A DNA stretch of 6,524 nt from Lentisphaeria bacterium. Its GTDB lineage: Bacteria > Verrucomicrobiota > Lentisphaeria > Oligosphaerales > PUNB01. The notes beneath the pieces are model-generated. The model made no database searches, was not told the DNA's origin, and saw only the letters and a list, made by a program, of their open reading frames with translations. Positions 1 through 6,399 of this stretch are shown one piece after another; the first letter of the stretch is position 1, and each line of letters opens with the position of its first letter. The stretch lies in assembly GCA_007133055.1 (NCBI GenBank), contig SLNM01000227.1, positions 1-6,524 of the forward strand, written 5' to 3'. Both the position numbers and the translations under genes were made by a program.

Positions 1-294
1 CTGGAGCAATGGTTCAAGCATCACTCCGCCTTCGTCGAAGCCATCCGCTACCAGGCCGCCGAAACCCGCATCGTCAACCAGCATCGCTACAAAAATCCAG
101 GCGGCTATATGAAGCCAAGCGAAAGCGGGCCAAAACCACTGACCTACCACTGGAATGTATGCATGGAGATCGAGCTTACACTCGACGACAGTGGAAGGCG
201 GGAGTTGGCCGAGGCCGTTCGCGCCCCGGTCGGCACACCATATTTAGGGCAGAGCAACTGCATGGCGCAAGTGCATCTGCTCGAAGACAACTGA
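1..294 (+). CDS. cas5: Probable Cas5, C-terminal fragment (type I Cascade subunit)
   Basis: The reading frame is open from the first base of the window to a TGA at 292-294, giving 97 residues; the start lies outside the window. The fragment ends with GTPYLGQSNCMAQV, which resembles the C-terminal 'P-YLG-S-C-A' signature I associate with Cas5 of subtype I-B (Cas5h/Cas5t-like). Cas5 is an RRM-fold protein that binds the 5' handle of crRNA in Cascade. Its position just before cas3 matches the usual I-B order cas6-cas8-cas7-cas5-cas3-cas4-cas1-cas2. The stop is one base before the cas3 ATG, so the two are probably cotranscribed. The overlapping frame at 9-299 is Arg/Ser-rich, lacks family character and looks like a shadow. 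The identification rests on a short motif plus context, so another Cascade subunit is possible but less likely. Confidence 0.72.
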   Translation: MEQWFKHHSAFVEAIRYQAAETRIVNQHRYKNPGGYMKPSESGPKPLTYHWNVCMEIELTLDDSGRRELAEAVRAPVGTPYLGQSNCMAQVHLLEDN

Positions 295-295
295 C

Positions 296-2857
296 ATGAG
301 AGTTCGCCGCAGCCATCCGCACCCGGACAGTGACCTGGCCGAGCATGCCAAAGCCGTTGCCCGATTCACCAACGACATTTTGCAGACCAGCCTCTGTGAA
401 TCGTTGCGGGCATGGGGCGAGCTGTTTTCATGCGTGGCCGGACATTGCCATGACCTGCTGAAGGATACCGAGGCATTTGAGCGACATCTCAATGGCGCGG
501 GAAAATCCGAACAAAGCCGACACTCAGGCGGCGGCGCATTCATCGCCTGGATAGTCTGCGGACGCATAATGGAAGCCAGTCCGTCGCTATTGACTGATTC
601 ACCCCTGCACCAGACAACACCGCACATTGTTTTCAGTGTGCTGGCCGCGCATCATTCCGGCCTGCGCCGCGTTGATCTGTACGGTCAGCACGAAAAAGCC
701 GTCCGACATTGGCAGGAGACGCGATCATCAACCAGTACAAAGATGCTGTCTGAAATACAGGCCCGCTTCGACGGAGTTCCCGACACGCAAGACCTGGACA
801 CTGAACTGGCAGAAGCGCGAAAGCACCATTTCCTCCTGAAAAAAGGCTTTGACAACATTCAGGCCGACGATTTTTTCTCTTCGTTCTTTCTTGCTCGGCT
901 TTGTCTTGGAGCACTATCGCGGGCCGACATCTTCAGTGCGCAAAATCAGGAAGCGGGATCTCCTGAACCCGAGCACTTTCCGTCATCCCAGGCCAAAGTC
1001 TCGTTTCATGTGGATACGGCACGATTTGCCGACAGCTCGGGACTGAACGGCCTGAGGTGCCGATTCCAGAACTGGGCGGTCAATAACTGGAATGAATCCG
1101 AGCGCATCTTCCAACTAAAGGCGCCTACCGGACTCGGCAAGACCGTGGCAGTCACCCGAATTGCCGAAAAGGCTTTGTCTAGGAACCCTAGTGCCCGGGT
1201 TTTCTACCTCGCGCCTACTGTAGCCATTCTAAACCAGGTGTATGAGGAGTTGCGCCAGTTCAAAACCGGGGGTGATGCAGTGCTGCTGCACTATCTTGCC
1301 CGGGACTACGACAACGATGAAGATCCGGATTATCAACCGGAAAATCATACGGCAAAAAGACAGGCCCGAGACGCAAAGATCAATGACCTGGATGCGGGGC
1401 TGATCGTCACTACCTACCATCGGTTGCTCCGACTCCTGGGAGGGCTATCCAAATCCACTTGTCTGAACCTGGCCAACCTGAGGAATGCCGTATGGATTCT
1501 GGATGAATGCCAATTCCTCACCCACTATCAAATCACGACCGTCACTTCGCTTTTCGCGGCTGTCGCCAAAGCCACCGACAGTCGCTTCATTCTGATGTCC
1601 GCCACCCCTCCAGAAACCGAATATATCGCAAATTCCTTCCTCAAGCTCAAATGGCTGGAACCGCCGACGGTTCGCCCTCTGCTAACAGCGGCGCAGCTGG
1701 CTGAAATCACCAGCGACCCTCATGTCAATGGCCGACGGGTTGTGCGACCGTTGCCAGACACATCCCAGCTCGAAGAACTAGCCGTAAAAGTTTGCGAATA
1801 CCGTATAAAGCACCCCAGTCATTCGCTACTGGTACTTTTAAACCTTGCCGGGGATGCCCGCAAACTGCACCACTTGCTCGACAACAAGACCGACTTTATG
1901 ATCACCACCTACCTGCGCCCGAAGGATGTGGGAAGCAAGCTGCGAGAGGCGGAGGAAAACCTCGCAAGAGGAAAGCCGATTCTGATGATCGCCACCTCTA
2001 TTGTCCAAGCGGGAGTGGATCTGGACTTTGACGCCGGATTTGTCGAACTCAACGATTTGCGCGACTTCCGTCAAGGCTGCGGTCGTGTCGGGCGCAGTTT
2101 CAACTCGGAAAGGGGCTGCTGCCAAGTGTTCGCCTTCGAGCTTAAAGACAGCCGCGAAACATCATCCTGGTACCGACAGAGGTTTGCCCGAAAAATCAAG
2201 GAAACCGAAGACCATATTATCTGCGATGCACTGAAAACCAACTGCGCCATCATACAAGATTCTGTGGCCCTGCTTCTTGCTGCGGAGAGCCCACTGACCG
2301 ACATCGATATCGAGCGCATTGAACAAGAAGCTAGCCAAGAGGCGTTGCGACTCTCGAAAAATGTGATTGAACGGCTCGCCTTCGGGTTTCCCCGCTCCTA
2401 CGACAACTCCCTATACACCGAAGACAGCTACCAGGGATTCAATTTCATCCAGCTGAAGGAGTTTATCATGCAGGATTCTGAAGAAGATGCCGACTGTTCC
2501 GCATTGGCCACTTTCTTGCAGGAAGATGAAACTGAAAGATCGGCTCTGCAGGAAAAGATGGACACATACCGAGAACAAAGTCGCGAGATGTATTCGGCGG
2601 AATCTGAAAACCCATTTAAAATACAGAAAAAGCTCCGGAAACTCAAGCAGGAGATACTGGCCGACGCCAGCCCCTTTCTTATCCGGCGCTTCGACGTGGT
2701 TCGCCAATTTGAGCGATCACATCCGAAAGCGAAATACTATGATGAATTTGATTTCTGGATTGTGATCAATCCTACAGCCTACTCCAGTCAAACCGGATGG
2801 AGACTGGAGTCTTCGGATACCGGCACGCATAACGACTCTGCCGGCATTGTTCTGTAA
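296..2857 (+). CDS. cas3: Cas3, HD nuclease-helicase of type I CRISPR-Cas
   Basis: An 853-residue protein, close to the usual size of a fused Cas3. The N-terminal HD nuclease shows H17 (AEHAKAV), H52-D53 (GHCHDLLK), H76 (RHSGG), H119-H120 (AHHSGL) and D211 (SRAD), which are the expected metal-binding positions. The SF2 helicase follows: Walker A APTGLGKT (276-283), a DECQ box (403-406), SAT (435-437), motif V IATSIVQAGVDLDF (565-578) and motif VI QGCGRVGR (593-600). By family knowledge, Cas3 is recruited to Cascade-bound target DNA, then unwinds it and cuts one strand. The ATG at 296 places the HD domain at its normal distance from the N-terminus. No strong Shine-Dalgarno is visible, so reinitiation after the cas5 stop, one base away, is likely. 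The residues after about 660 form a Cas3-type C-terminal region, highly charged at 725-790. GC content is clearly below both neighbours, so separate acquisition is possible. All catalytic motifs look intact. Confidence 0.96.
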   Translation: MRVRRSHPHPDSDLAEHAKAVARFTNDILQTSLCESLRAWGELFSCVAGHCHDLLKDTEAFERHLNGAGKSEQSRHSGGGAFIAWIVCGRIMEASPSLLTDSPLHQTTPHIVFSVLAAHHSGLRRVDLYGQHEKAVRHWQETRSSTSTKMLSEIQARFDGVPDTQDLDTELAEARKHHFLLKKGFDNIQADDFFSSFFLARLCLGALSRADIFSAQNQEAGSPEPEHFPSSQAKVSFHVDTARFADSSGLNGLRCRFQNWAVNNWNESERIFQLKAPTGLGKTVAVTRIAEKALSRNPSARVFYLAPTVAILNQVYEELRQFKTGGDAVLLHYLARDYDNDEDPDYQPENHTAKRQARDAKINDLDAGLIVTTYHRLLRLLGGLSKSTCLNLANLRNAVWILDECQFLTHYQITTVTSLFAAVAKATDSRFILMSATPPETEYIANSFLKLKWLEPPTVRPLLTAAQLAEITSDPHVNGRRVVRPLPDTSQLEELAVKVCEYRIKHPSHSLLVLLNLAGDARKLHHLLDNKTDFMITTYLRPKDVGSKLREAEENLARGKPILMIATSIVQAGVDLDFDAGFVELNDLRDFRQGCGRVGRSFNSERGCCQVFAFELKDSRETSSWYRQRFARKIKETEDHIICDALKTNCAIIQDSVALLLAAESPLTDIDIERIEQEASQEALRLSKNVIERLAFGFPRSYDNSLYTEDSYQGFNFIQLKEFIMQDSEEDADCSALATFLQEDETERSALQEKMDTYREQSREMYSAESENPFKIQKKLRKLKQEILADASPFLIRRFDVVRQFERSHPKAKYYDEFDFWIVINPTAYSSQTGWRLESSDTGTHNDSAGIVL

Positions 2858-2883
2858 CCGTTTGAATAATCCAAATATATATC

Positions 2884-4413
2884 ATGAACCGCGCCATCGA
2901 AAAACAGCTCTCCGAACGCGCCCTCGCCCTCGGCAAGTCGGGCGATGGCGACGCTTTGCCGGAGCTGATTGATCTGCTGGCCACAGACTCGGTGGCAGTG
3001 CGGCGACTGACCGCCTCGGCCATCGGCAAGCTGGCGGGATTCGCCGACGCCCAGTCCGCGGTCGAGGCTCTGCGAAAACAGATGGACGACCCTCATCCAC
3101 AGGTGCGCCAGTACGCAGTGAAGGGGCTGAAAGCCTATGGCGCGGCGGCGCAGCCAACACTCGCCGACCTACGCGACATGGCGGCCAACGAGTCCGAAAA
3201 ACCCTACAACCGGCGCGATGCCCAATTGGCGGCAGAAGTCATTGCCGAGGCGTTGCGGATCTTAGAGAAGCAAGCGGTTCACCATTGCCAGCGTTGCTGC
3301 GTCGAAGTCGGCACCGACGAGTTCGCCCGATCCCAGCGCGCTTTCCAGCGCTGCTTCTGCGACCGCTGCTTCGACGAAGTTTACCTCGAACGCCGAAACT
3401 TCGACATGCGCATCGAGCTGAACAAGACGATTCGCGCCAATGACGGCACGATGGTGCAGTCGCGCGGCGAACGGCGGATCGCCGACTGGCTGACGCGGCA
3501 CGGCATCGCCTACCGCTACGACGAGCGAATGCGCATCATCGAAGGCTACGCCGTCCGCCCCGACTTCTATTTGCCGGAGTTCGACCTGTACATCGAGTAC
3601 TGGGGCATGGACACTACGGACTACAAGATCGCCATGCTCAAGAAAAAGAAGCTCTACCAACAGGAGGGGAAGAGGCTGGTATCCATCGAGCGCGAGGATA
3701 GCGACCGCATCGAAGCGGTGCTGAAAGAAAAGCTTGCGCGCCACATTCGCCTCCCCAATGGCCCGCTGCCAGACGCTAAAGCCGAACCATCCTACGCTCC
3801 GACTCCGGCCACGCTGATTCCGGGAGTCGGGGAGGAGGCGGAAGTGTCCTGCATGTTCGATGTGCTCGACCGCTACCGACAGTGTCTCCGTCTCCTGCTC
3901 TTCCACGACACCGACAGACCGCTGCCAGACAGGACAGCGGACGACACCGAGCGCTTGCAGCGCACCCGCGGCTACTGCCTGAACCTGCGCAGAAAACTCG
4001 CAGCCGGCCTTGGCATGGCGAACCATAATGCCGACACCGGCGCACCCCCACTCCTGTCAACCCTGCTACGCACACTGGCGGACAGGAAACCCGCCGCCCG
4101 CGTCGAGAGGCAGGCATCTCAAGAGCCGCTACTGCTGGCCTGGAAACTGACGCACCGTGCCGCCCCGCATTCCCTGCGCATGTCGGAGGCTGCGGCCTGC
4201 CTGCTCTGGTATCTGCGGGTGACCGGACAACTCGATCCGGAGGACAGACACGCGCCGACTACGAACACCATCAGCGCCCTGATCCTGTTCCTGGCCGCCG
4301 TGTCCGAAAACAGGCTGCAAAAAGCTGTCGTCGCGGCTCTGCGCATGTTGACTGCGCTTAACGCTACGCCACACAATGCGGACACGCCGACCGATGAGGA
4401 ACTGCTCTCATGA
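2884..4413 (+). CDS. HEAT-repeat / zinc-finger / PD-(D/E)XK-like nuclease protein in the cas operon
   Basis: A 509-residue protein, not a core Cas protein I recognise. Residues about 20-100 form HEAT-like helix pairs (LPELIDLLATDSVAVRRLTA and DDPHPQVRQYAVKGLKAYG). Residues 133-162 carry a probable zinc site, C135-x2-C138 and C159-x2-C162. Residues 190-285 resemble the PD-(D/E)XK-like domain seen in helicase IV-type and DUF559-like proteins: SRGE with E196, RPDFYLPEFDLYIEYWG with D227 and E238, then Y247 and a Lys-rich helix (253-256) with Y258. Residues 300-509 are mainly helical and unrecognised, with a Pro-rich linker near 290-315. There is no signal peptide, so it is probably cytosolic. 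The ATG at 2884 follows a 26-bp AT-rich gap without a clear Shine-Dalgarno; the next in-frame ATG would cut into the HEAT region. The TGA overlaps the cas4 ATG (ATGA), indicating cotranslation. Inferred role: a DNA-binding accessory nuclease in spacer acquisition or interference. The domain reading is by eye and the function is unproven. Confidence 0.82.
   Translation: MNRAIEKQLSERALALGKSGDGDALPELIDLLATDSVAVRRLTASAIGKLAGFADAQSAVEALRKQMDDPHPQVRQYAVKGLKAYGAAAQPTLADLRDMAANESEKPYNRRDAQLAAEVIAEALRILEKQAVHHCQRCCVEVGTDEFARSQRAFQRCFCDRCFDEVYLERRNFDMRIELNKTIRANDGTMVQSRGERRIADWLTRHGIAYRYDERMRIIEGYAVRPDFYLPEFDLYIEYWGMDTTDYKIAMLKKKKLYQQEGKRLVSIEREDSDRIEAVLKEKLARHIRLPNGPLPDAKAEPSYAPTPATLIPGVGEEAEVSCMFDVLDRYRQCLRLLLFHDTDRPLPDRTADDTERLQRTRGYCLNLRRKLAAGLGMANHNADTGAPPLLSTLLRTLADRKPAARVERQASQEPLLLAWKLTHRAAPHSLRMSEAAACLLWYLRVTGQLDPEDRHAPTTNTISALILFLAAVSENRLQKAVVAALRMLTALNATPHNADTPTDEELLS
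4396..4400 (+). promoter_or_regulatory. Shine-Dalgarno for cas4 inside the HEAT/nuclease gene
   Basis: GAGGA lies nine bases before the cas4 ATG at 4410, within the last codons of the preceding gene. Together with the ATGA overlap it supports the start at 4410 and translational coupling of cas4 to the HEAT/nuclease gene. Confidence 0.6.
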
Positions 4414-4922
4414 ACCACACCCCCCAGCCCACCACAATCACCGGCACCGAGATGGCATACCTGCACATCTGCCGACGCAAACTCTGGCTGTTCCACCACG
4501 GCATCCGTCCGGAGAACGAAAACACGGCCGTCCAGATCGGGCGGCATATCGGCGAATCCACCTTCAAGCGCACCCATAAGGAAATCAAGCTCGGCGACAT
4601 CGGCGTGGTCGACTGGGCTGAATTGCCGCACGGAGTCATCCATGAAACAAAAAAGGCCAAATGCCCGATGCAGGCGGACATCGCGCAGGTGCGCTACTAT
4701 CTTTGGTGGATGCGCAGCCATGGCATCGGCGTGGAACGCGCCATCATCCACTATCCGAAACAGAAGAGGACAACGGAAATTGTCTGGGACGGCACTATGG
4801 ACGAACAGGTCGAGGCCGACCTGACCAGCGCCCGCAACATAGTCGCCCAGCCCGCCCCGCCAGAATTCCAGCCGCTCAAGTGGTGCAAACGCTGCGCCTA
4901 CGCCGAATTCTGCATGGCATAG
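4410..4922 (+). CDS. cas4: Cas4, RecB-like exonuclease of the adaptation module
   Basis: A 170-residue protein of typical Cas4 length. The four cysteines that usually hold a [4Fe-4S] cluster are present: C21 near the N-terminus (HICRRKLW) and C159, C162 and C168 at the C-terminus (CKRCAYAEFC). The RecB-type nuclease core shows H46 (GRHIGE), D68 (GVVDW), E79-x-K81 (HETKKAK) and Q93-x3-Y97 (AQVRYY). By family knowledge Cas4 associates with Cas1-Cas2, recognises the PAM and trims prespacer ends so that spacers integrate in the right orientation. The ATG at 4410 overlaps the stop of the upstream gene by four bases and has a Shine-Dalgarno nine bases upstream; M15 is a less likely start because it would sit just before C21. 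cas1 follows after 19 bp. All key residues are present, so it looks functional. Confidence 0.94.
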   Translation: MNHTPQPTTITGTEMAYLHICRRKLWLFHHGIRPENENTAVQIGRHIGESTFKRTHKEIKLGDIGVVDWAELPHGVIHETKKAKCPMQADIAQVRYYLWWMRSHGIGVERAIIHYPKQKRTTEIVWDGTMDEQVEADLTSARNIVAQPAPPEFQPLKWCKRCAYAEFCMA

Positions 4923-4930
4923 CTTTAACC

Positions 4931-4935
4931 AGGAG
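4931..4935 (+). promoter_or_regulatory. Shine-Dalgarno for cas1
   Basis: AGGAG is placed six bases before the cas1 ATG at 4942, in the short cas4-cas1 gap. It is the strongest ribosome-binding site in the window and fixes the cas1 start. Confidence 0.75.
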
Positions 4936-4941
4936 AAAACC

Positions 4942-5988
4942 ATGAACCTGTACCTCACCAGTCCCGGCAAGCTCAGCCGCCGCGACAACACCCTCCAATT
5001 CCGCAAGTTCGAGCTACCAGAGGAATACGTCCTTTCCGAGGAGGAGTGCCCGCTGCCCGAAGACCAGGCCAACGGGCCAACCCACAACCTGCCAGTCGAG
5101 ACCATCGACGCCATCTACCTGTTCGGAGAAACCCGGCTGAACACCAAACTGCTTACCTTCCTGGCGCAGAAGAATGTCCCGGTTCATATCTTCAACTACT
5201 GGGGACACCACACCGGCAGCTTCATGCCTCATGCCGGGCAGCTCAGCGGCGACCTGGTCATCGAGCAGGGACAGGCCTTCCGCGACCCGGAACGTCGCCT
5301 GACTATCTGCAAGGCGATTGCCGACGCCAAAATGCACAACGCCATCTCCGTGCTCGCCTACTACCGGCGGCGCCATAAAGAAGTCGAAAACACCGAGTCG
5401 CAGCTTCGCGAACTCCGCACCCAGGCGGCCGCCGCAACCTCGCCCGGCGAACTCATGGGCTTCGAAGGCATGTGCGCCCGCATCTACTACGGAAGCTGGC
5501 GCCATTGGCTTTGCGATACGCCGGAGGATTTCACCCGGGTCTACCATCCGCCCGACAATCCGGTCAACGCCATGATCTCATTCCTCAACTCCCTGCTCTA
5601 CACCGCCTGCGTCAGCGAATTGCACCGCACTGCCCTTTACCCCGGCATCAGCTATCTGCACGCCCCCCAGTCGCGGCGCTTCTCGCTCGCCCTCGATCTG
5701 GTCGAACCGTTCAAGCCGCTCATGGTCGACCGCCTGATCTTCCGCCTATTCAACCAGGGCGACATCGCCAAAGCTGACTTTGCCCCGCACAGCAATGGTG
5801 TCCTGCTCAAGGATGACGCCCGCAGGCGCGTGCTCCAGGCCTGGGACGCCCAGCTAAAAACCACAGTCAAACACCCTGCCCTGAATCGCTCGGTCTCCTA
5901 CCGCCAACTGATCCGTCTGGACTGCTACAAACTGATCAAACACCTGCTCGAAGCCGCCCAACTCCAAATGTACAGGATAGCCTACTGA
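4942..5988 (+). CDS. cas1: Cas1, CRISPR spacer integrase (type I-B-like)
   Basis: A 348-residue protein with the full Cas1 plan. The N-terminal beta domain begins MNLYLTSPGKLSRRDNTLQF and continues with AIYLFGETRLNT and HIFNYWGHHTGSF, a form I associate with subtype I-B Cas1. The helical catalytic domain holds the metal ligands E175 (LMGFEGMCARIYYGSW), H240 (SYLHAP), and D252/E255 (LALDLVEPFKP). Cas1 forms the integrase with Cas2 that inserts prespacers at the leader-repeat junction, helped here by Cas4. An acidic stretch at about residues 24-49, between the first strands, looks longer than the usual loop. The start is well supported by AGGAG six bases upstream. Its TGA shares one base with the cas2 ATG (TGATG), so the two are translationally coupled. 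Confidence 0.97.
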   Translation: MNLYLTSPGKLSRRDNTLQFRKFELPEEYVLSEEECPLPEDQANGPTHNLPVETIDAIYLFGETRLNTKLLTFLAQKNVPVHIFNYWGHHTGSFMPHAGQLSGDLVIEQGQAFRDPERRLTICKAIADAKMHNAISVLAYYRRRHKEVENTESQLRELRTQAAAATSPGELMGFEGMCARIYYGSWRHWLCDTPEDFTRVYHPPDNPVNAMISFLNSLLYTACVSELHRTALYPGISYLHAPQSRRFSLALDLVEPFKPLMVDRLIFRLFNQGDIAKADFAPHSNGVLLKDDARRRVLQAWDAQLKTTVKHPALNRSVSYRQLIRLDCYKLIKHLLEAAQLQMYRIAY

Positions 5989-6248
5989 TGTACCTTCTCA
6001 TTGTCTATGACACCGACCGCAAAAACTGTGCCAAGCTGCACAAATATCTCAAGCGCTACCTCAACTGGAACCAGCGTTCGGTCTTCGAGGGAACCGTCAC
6101 CGAAGCACAGTACCGAAAAATCAAGAATACCATCGACCATATCCGCGCCGACAACAGCCATGTCGTCTTCTATTCCATGGAGAACGACAAGCTGCTCAAC
6201 CGCGAGGAACTCGGCCAAGGAGAAGGCAACACTTCCAACATCCTCTGA
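5988..6248 (+). CDS. cas2: Cas2, structural partner of Cas1 in spacer integration
   Basis: An 86-residue protein of normal Cas2 size. It has the ferredoxin-like start MYLLIVYDTDRKNCAKLHKYL with the conserved D8 at the end of strand 1, and the family signature YLNWNQRSVFEGTVTEAQ at about residues 24-41. The segment HVVFYSMEN (58-66) fits the fourth strand. By family knowledge a Cas2 dimer bridges two Cas1 dimers and sets spacer length. The ATG overlaps the cas1 stop by one base, and AGGA at 5974-5977 is a plausible internal Shine-Dalgarno. It is the last gene of the operon; the CRISPR leader begins right after its stop. Confidence 0.96.
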   Translation: MYLLIVYDTDRKNCAKLHKYLKRYLNWNQRSVFEGTVTEAQYRKIKNTIDHIRADNSHVVFYSMENDKLLNREELGQGEGNTSNIL

Positions 6249-6322
6249 CTCCCTACCCTGCGTCTGGCAAAACCGCCCAACCACCGACCACGCAAAACAA
6301 TGCGGCACCGGCAATCGACAGC

Positions 6323-6351
6323 TTGCAATACCCCCTCCCATCGACTATCTT
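6323..6351 (+). promoter_or_regulatory. Possible sigma70-type promoter for the CRISPR array
   Basis: TTGCAA (6323-6328) and TATCTT (6346-6351) are separated by 17 bases and each match the -35/-10 consensus at four of six positions. Transcription would begin near 6358, about 42 bases before repeat 1, in the direction that yields crRNA with an ATTGAAAC 5' handle. Position and orientation fit, but matches of this quality can arise by chance. Confidence 0.33.
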
Positions 6352-6355
6352 ACCG
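6334..6355 (+). repeat. Split partial CRISPR repeat in the leader
   Basis: CCTCCCATCG (6334-6343) equals the first ten bases of the 30-bp repeat. After a seven-base interruption (6344-6350), TACCG (6351-6355) equals repeat bases 11-15. The element starts 66 bases before repeat 1, against a repeat-to-repeat period of 67. The second half of the repeat, including ATTGAAAC, is absent. It may be a decayed repeat or a leader motif read by the adaptation proteins. Confidence 0.5.
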
Positions 6356-6399
6356 TTAGCAGGCAGGGCGATACGGCGAAAACCAGCCAAAATCGCGGT

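Larger units (their letters stand above)
6249..6399 (+). promoter_or_regulatory. CRISPR leader region
   Basis: A 151-bp non-coding stretch between the cas2 stop and the first repeat. It lies on the 5' side of repeats that end in ATTGAAAC, so it should hold the array promoter and the integration-proximal signals. It is not AT-rich as many leaders are; its sequence is C-rich on this strand. It contains a partial copy of the repeat (6334-6355), a possible promoter, and two AAAA tracts ten bases apart just before repeat 1. I see no terminator hairpin for the cas operon here, so readthrough from cas2 into the array is possible. Confidence 0.72.

Noticed and set aside
9..299. 96-codon + strand frame overlapping the cas5 fragment
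   Set aside because: The product is Arg/Ser/Pro-rich without family character. The frame starting at base 1 carries the Cas5-like ending and stops one base before cas3.
403..406. DECQ in place of DEAH/DEVH in the Cas3 helicase as a sign of inactivation
   Set aside because: The coordinates are residue numbers within Cas3. The D-E pair needed for ATP hydrolysis is intact and the fourth position varies in this family; all other helicase motifs are present.
3262..4026. 254-codon open frame on the - strand
   Set aside because: It is antisense to the HEAT/nuclease gene in GC-rich sequence, has no recognisable motif, and the sense protein has a coherent domain plan.
4923..4941. Possible terminator or regulatory element in the cas4-cas1 gap
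   Set aside because: The 19-bp gap holds only the cas1 Shine-Dalgarno; there is no inverted repeat or T-run.
4119..5114. 331-codon open frame on the - strand
   Set aside because: It lies antisense to cas4, the end of the HEAT gene and the start of cas1, all of which have clear family motifs. Its product shows no domain, and long antisense frames are common in GC-rich DNA.
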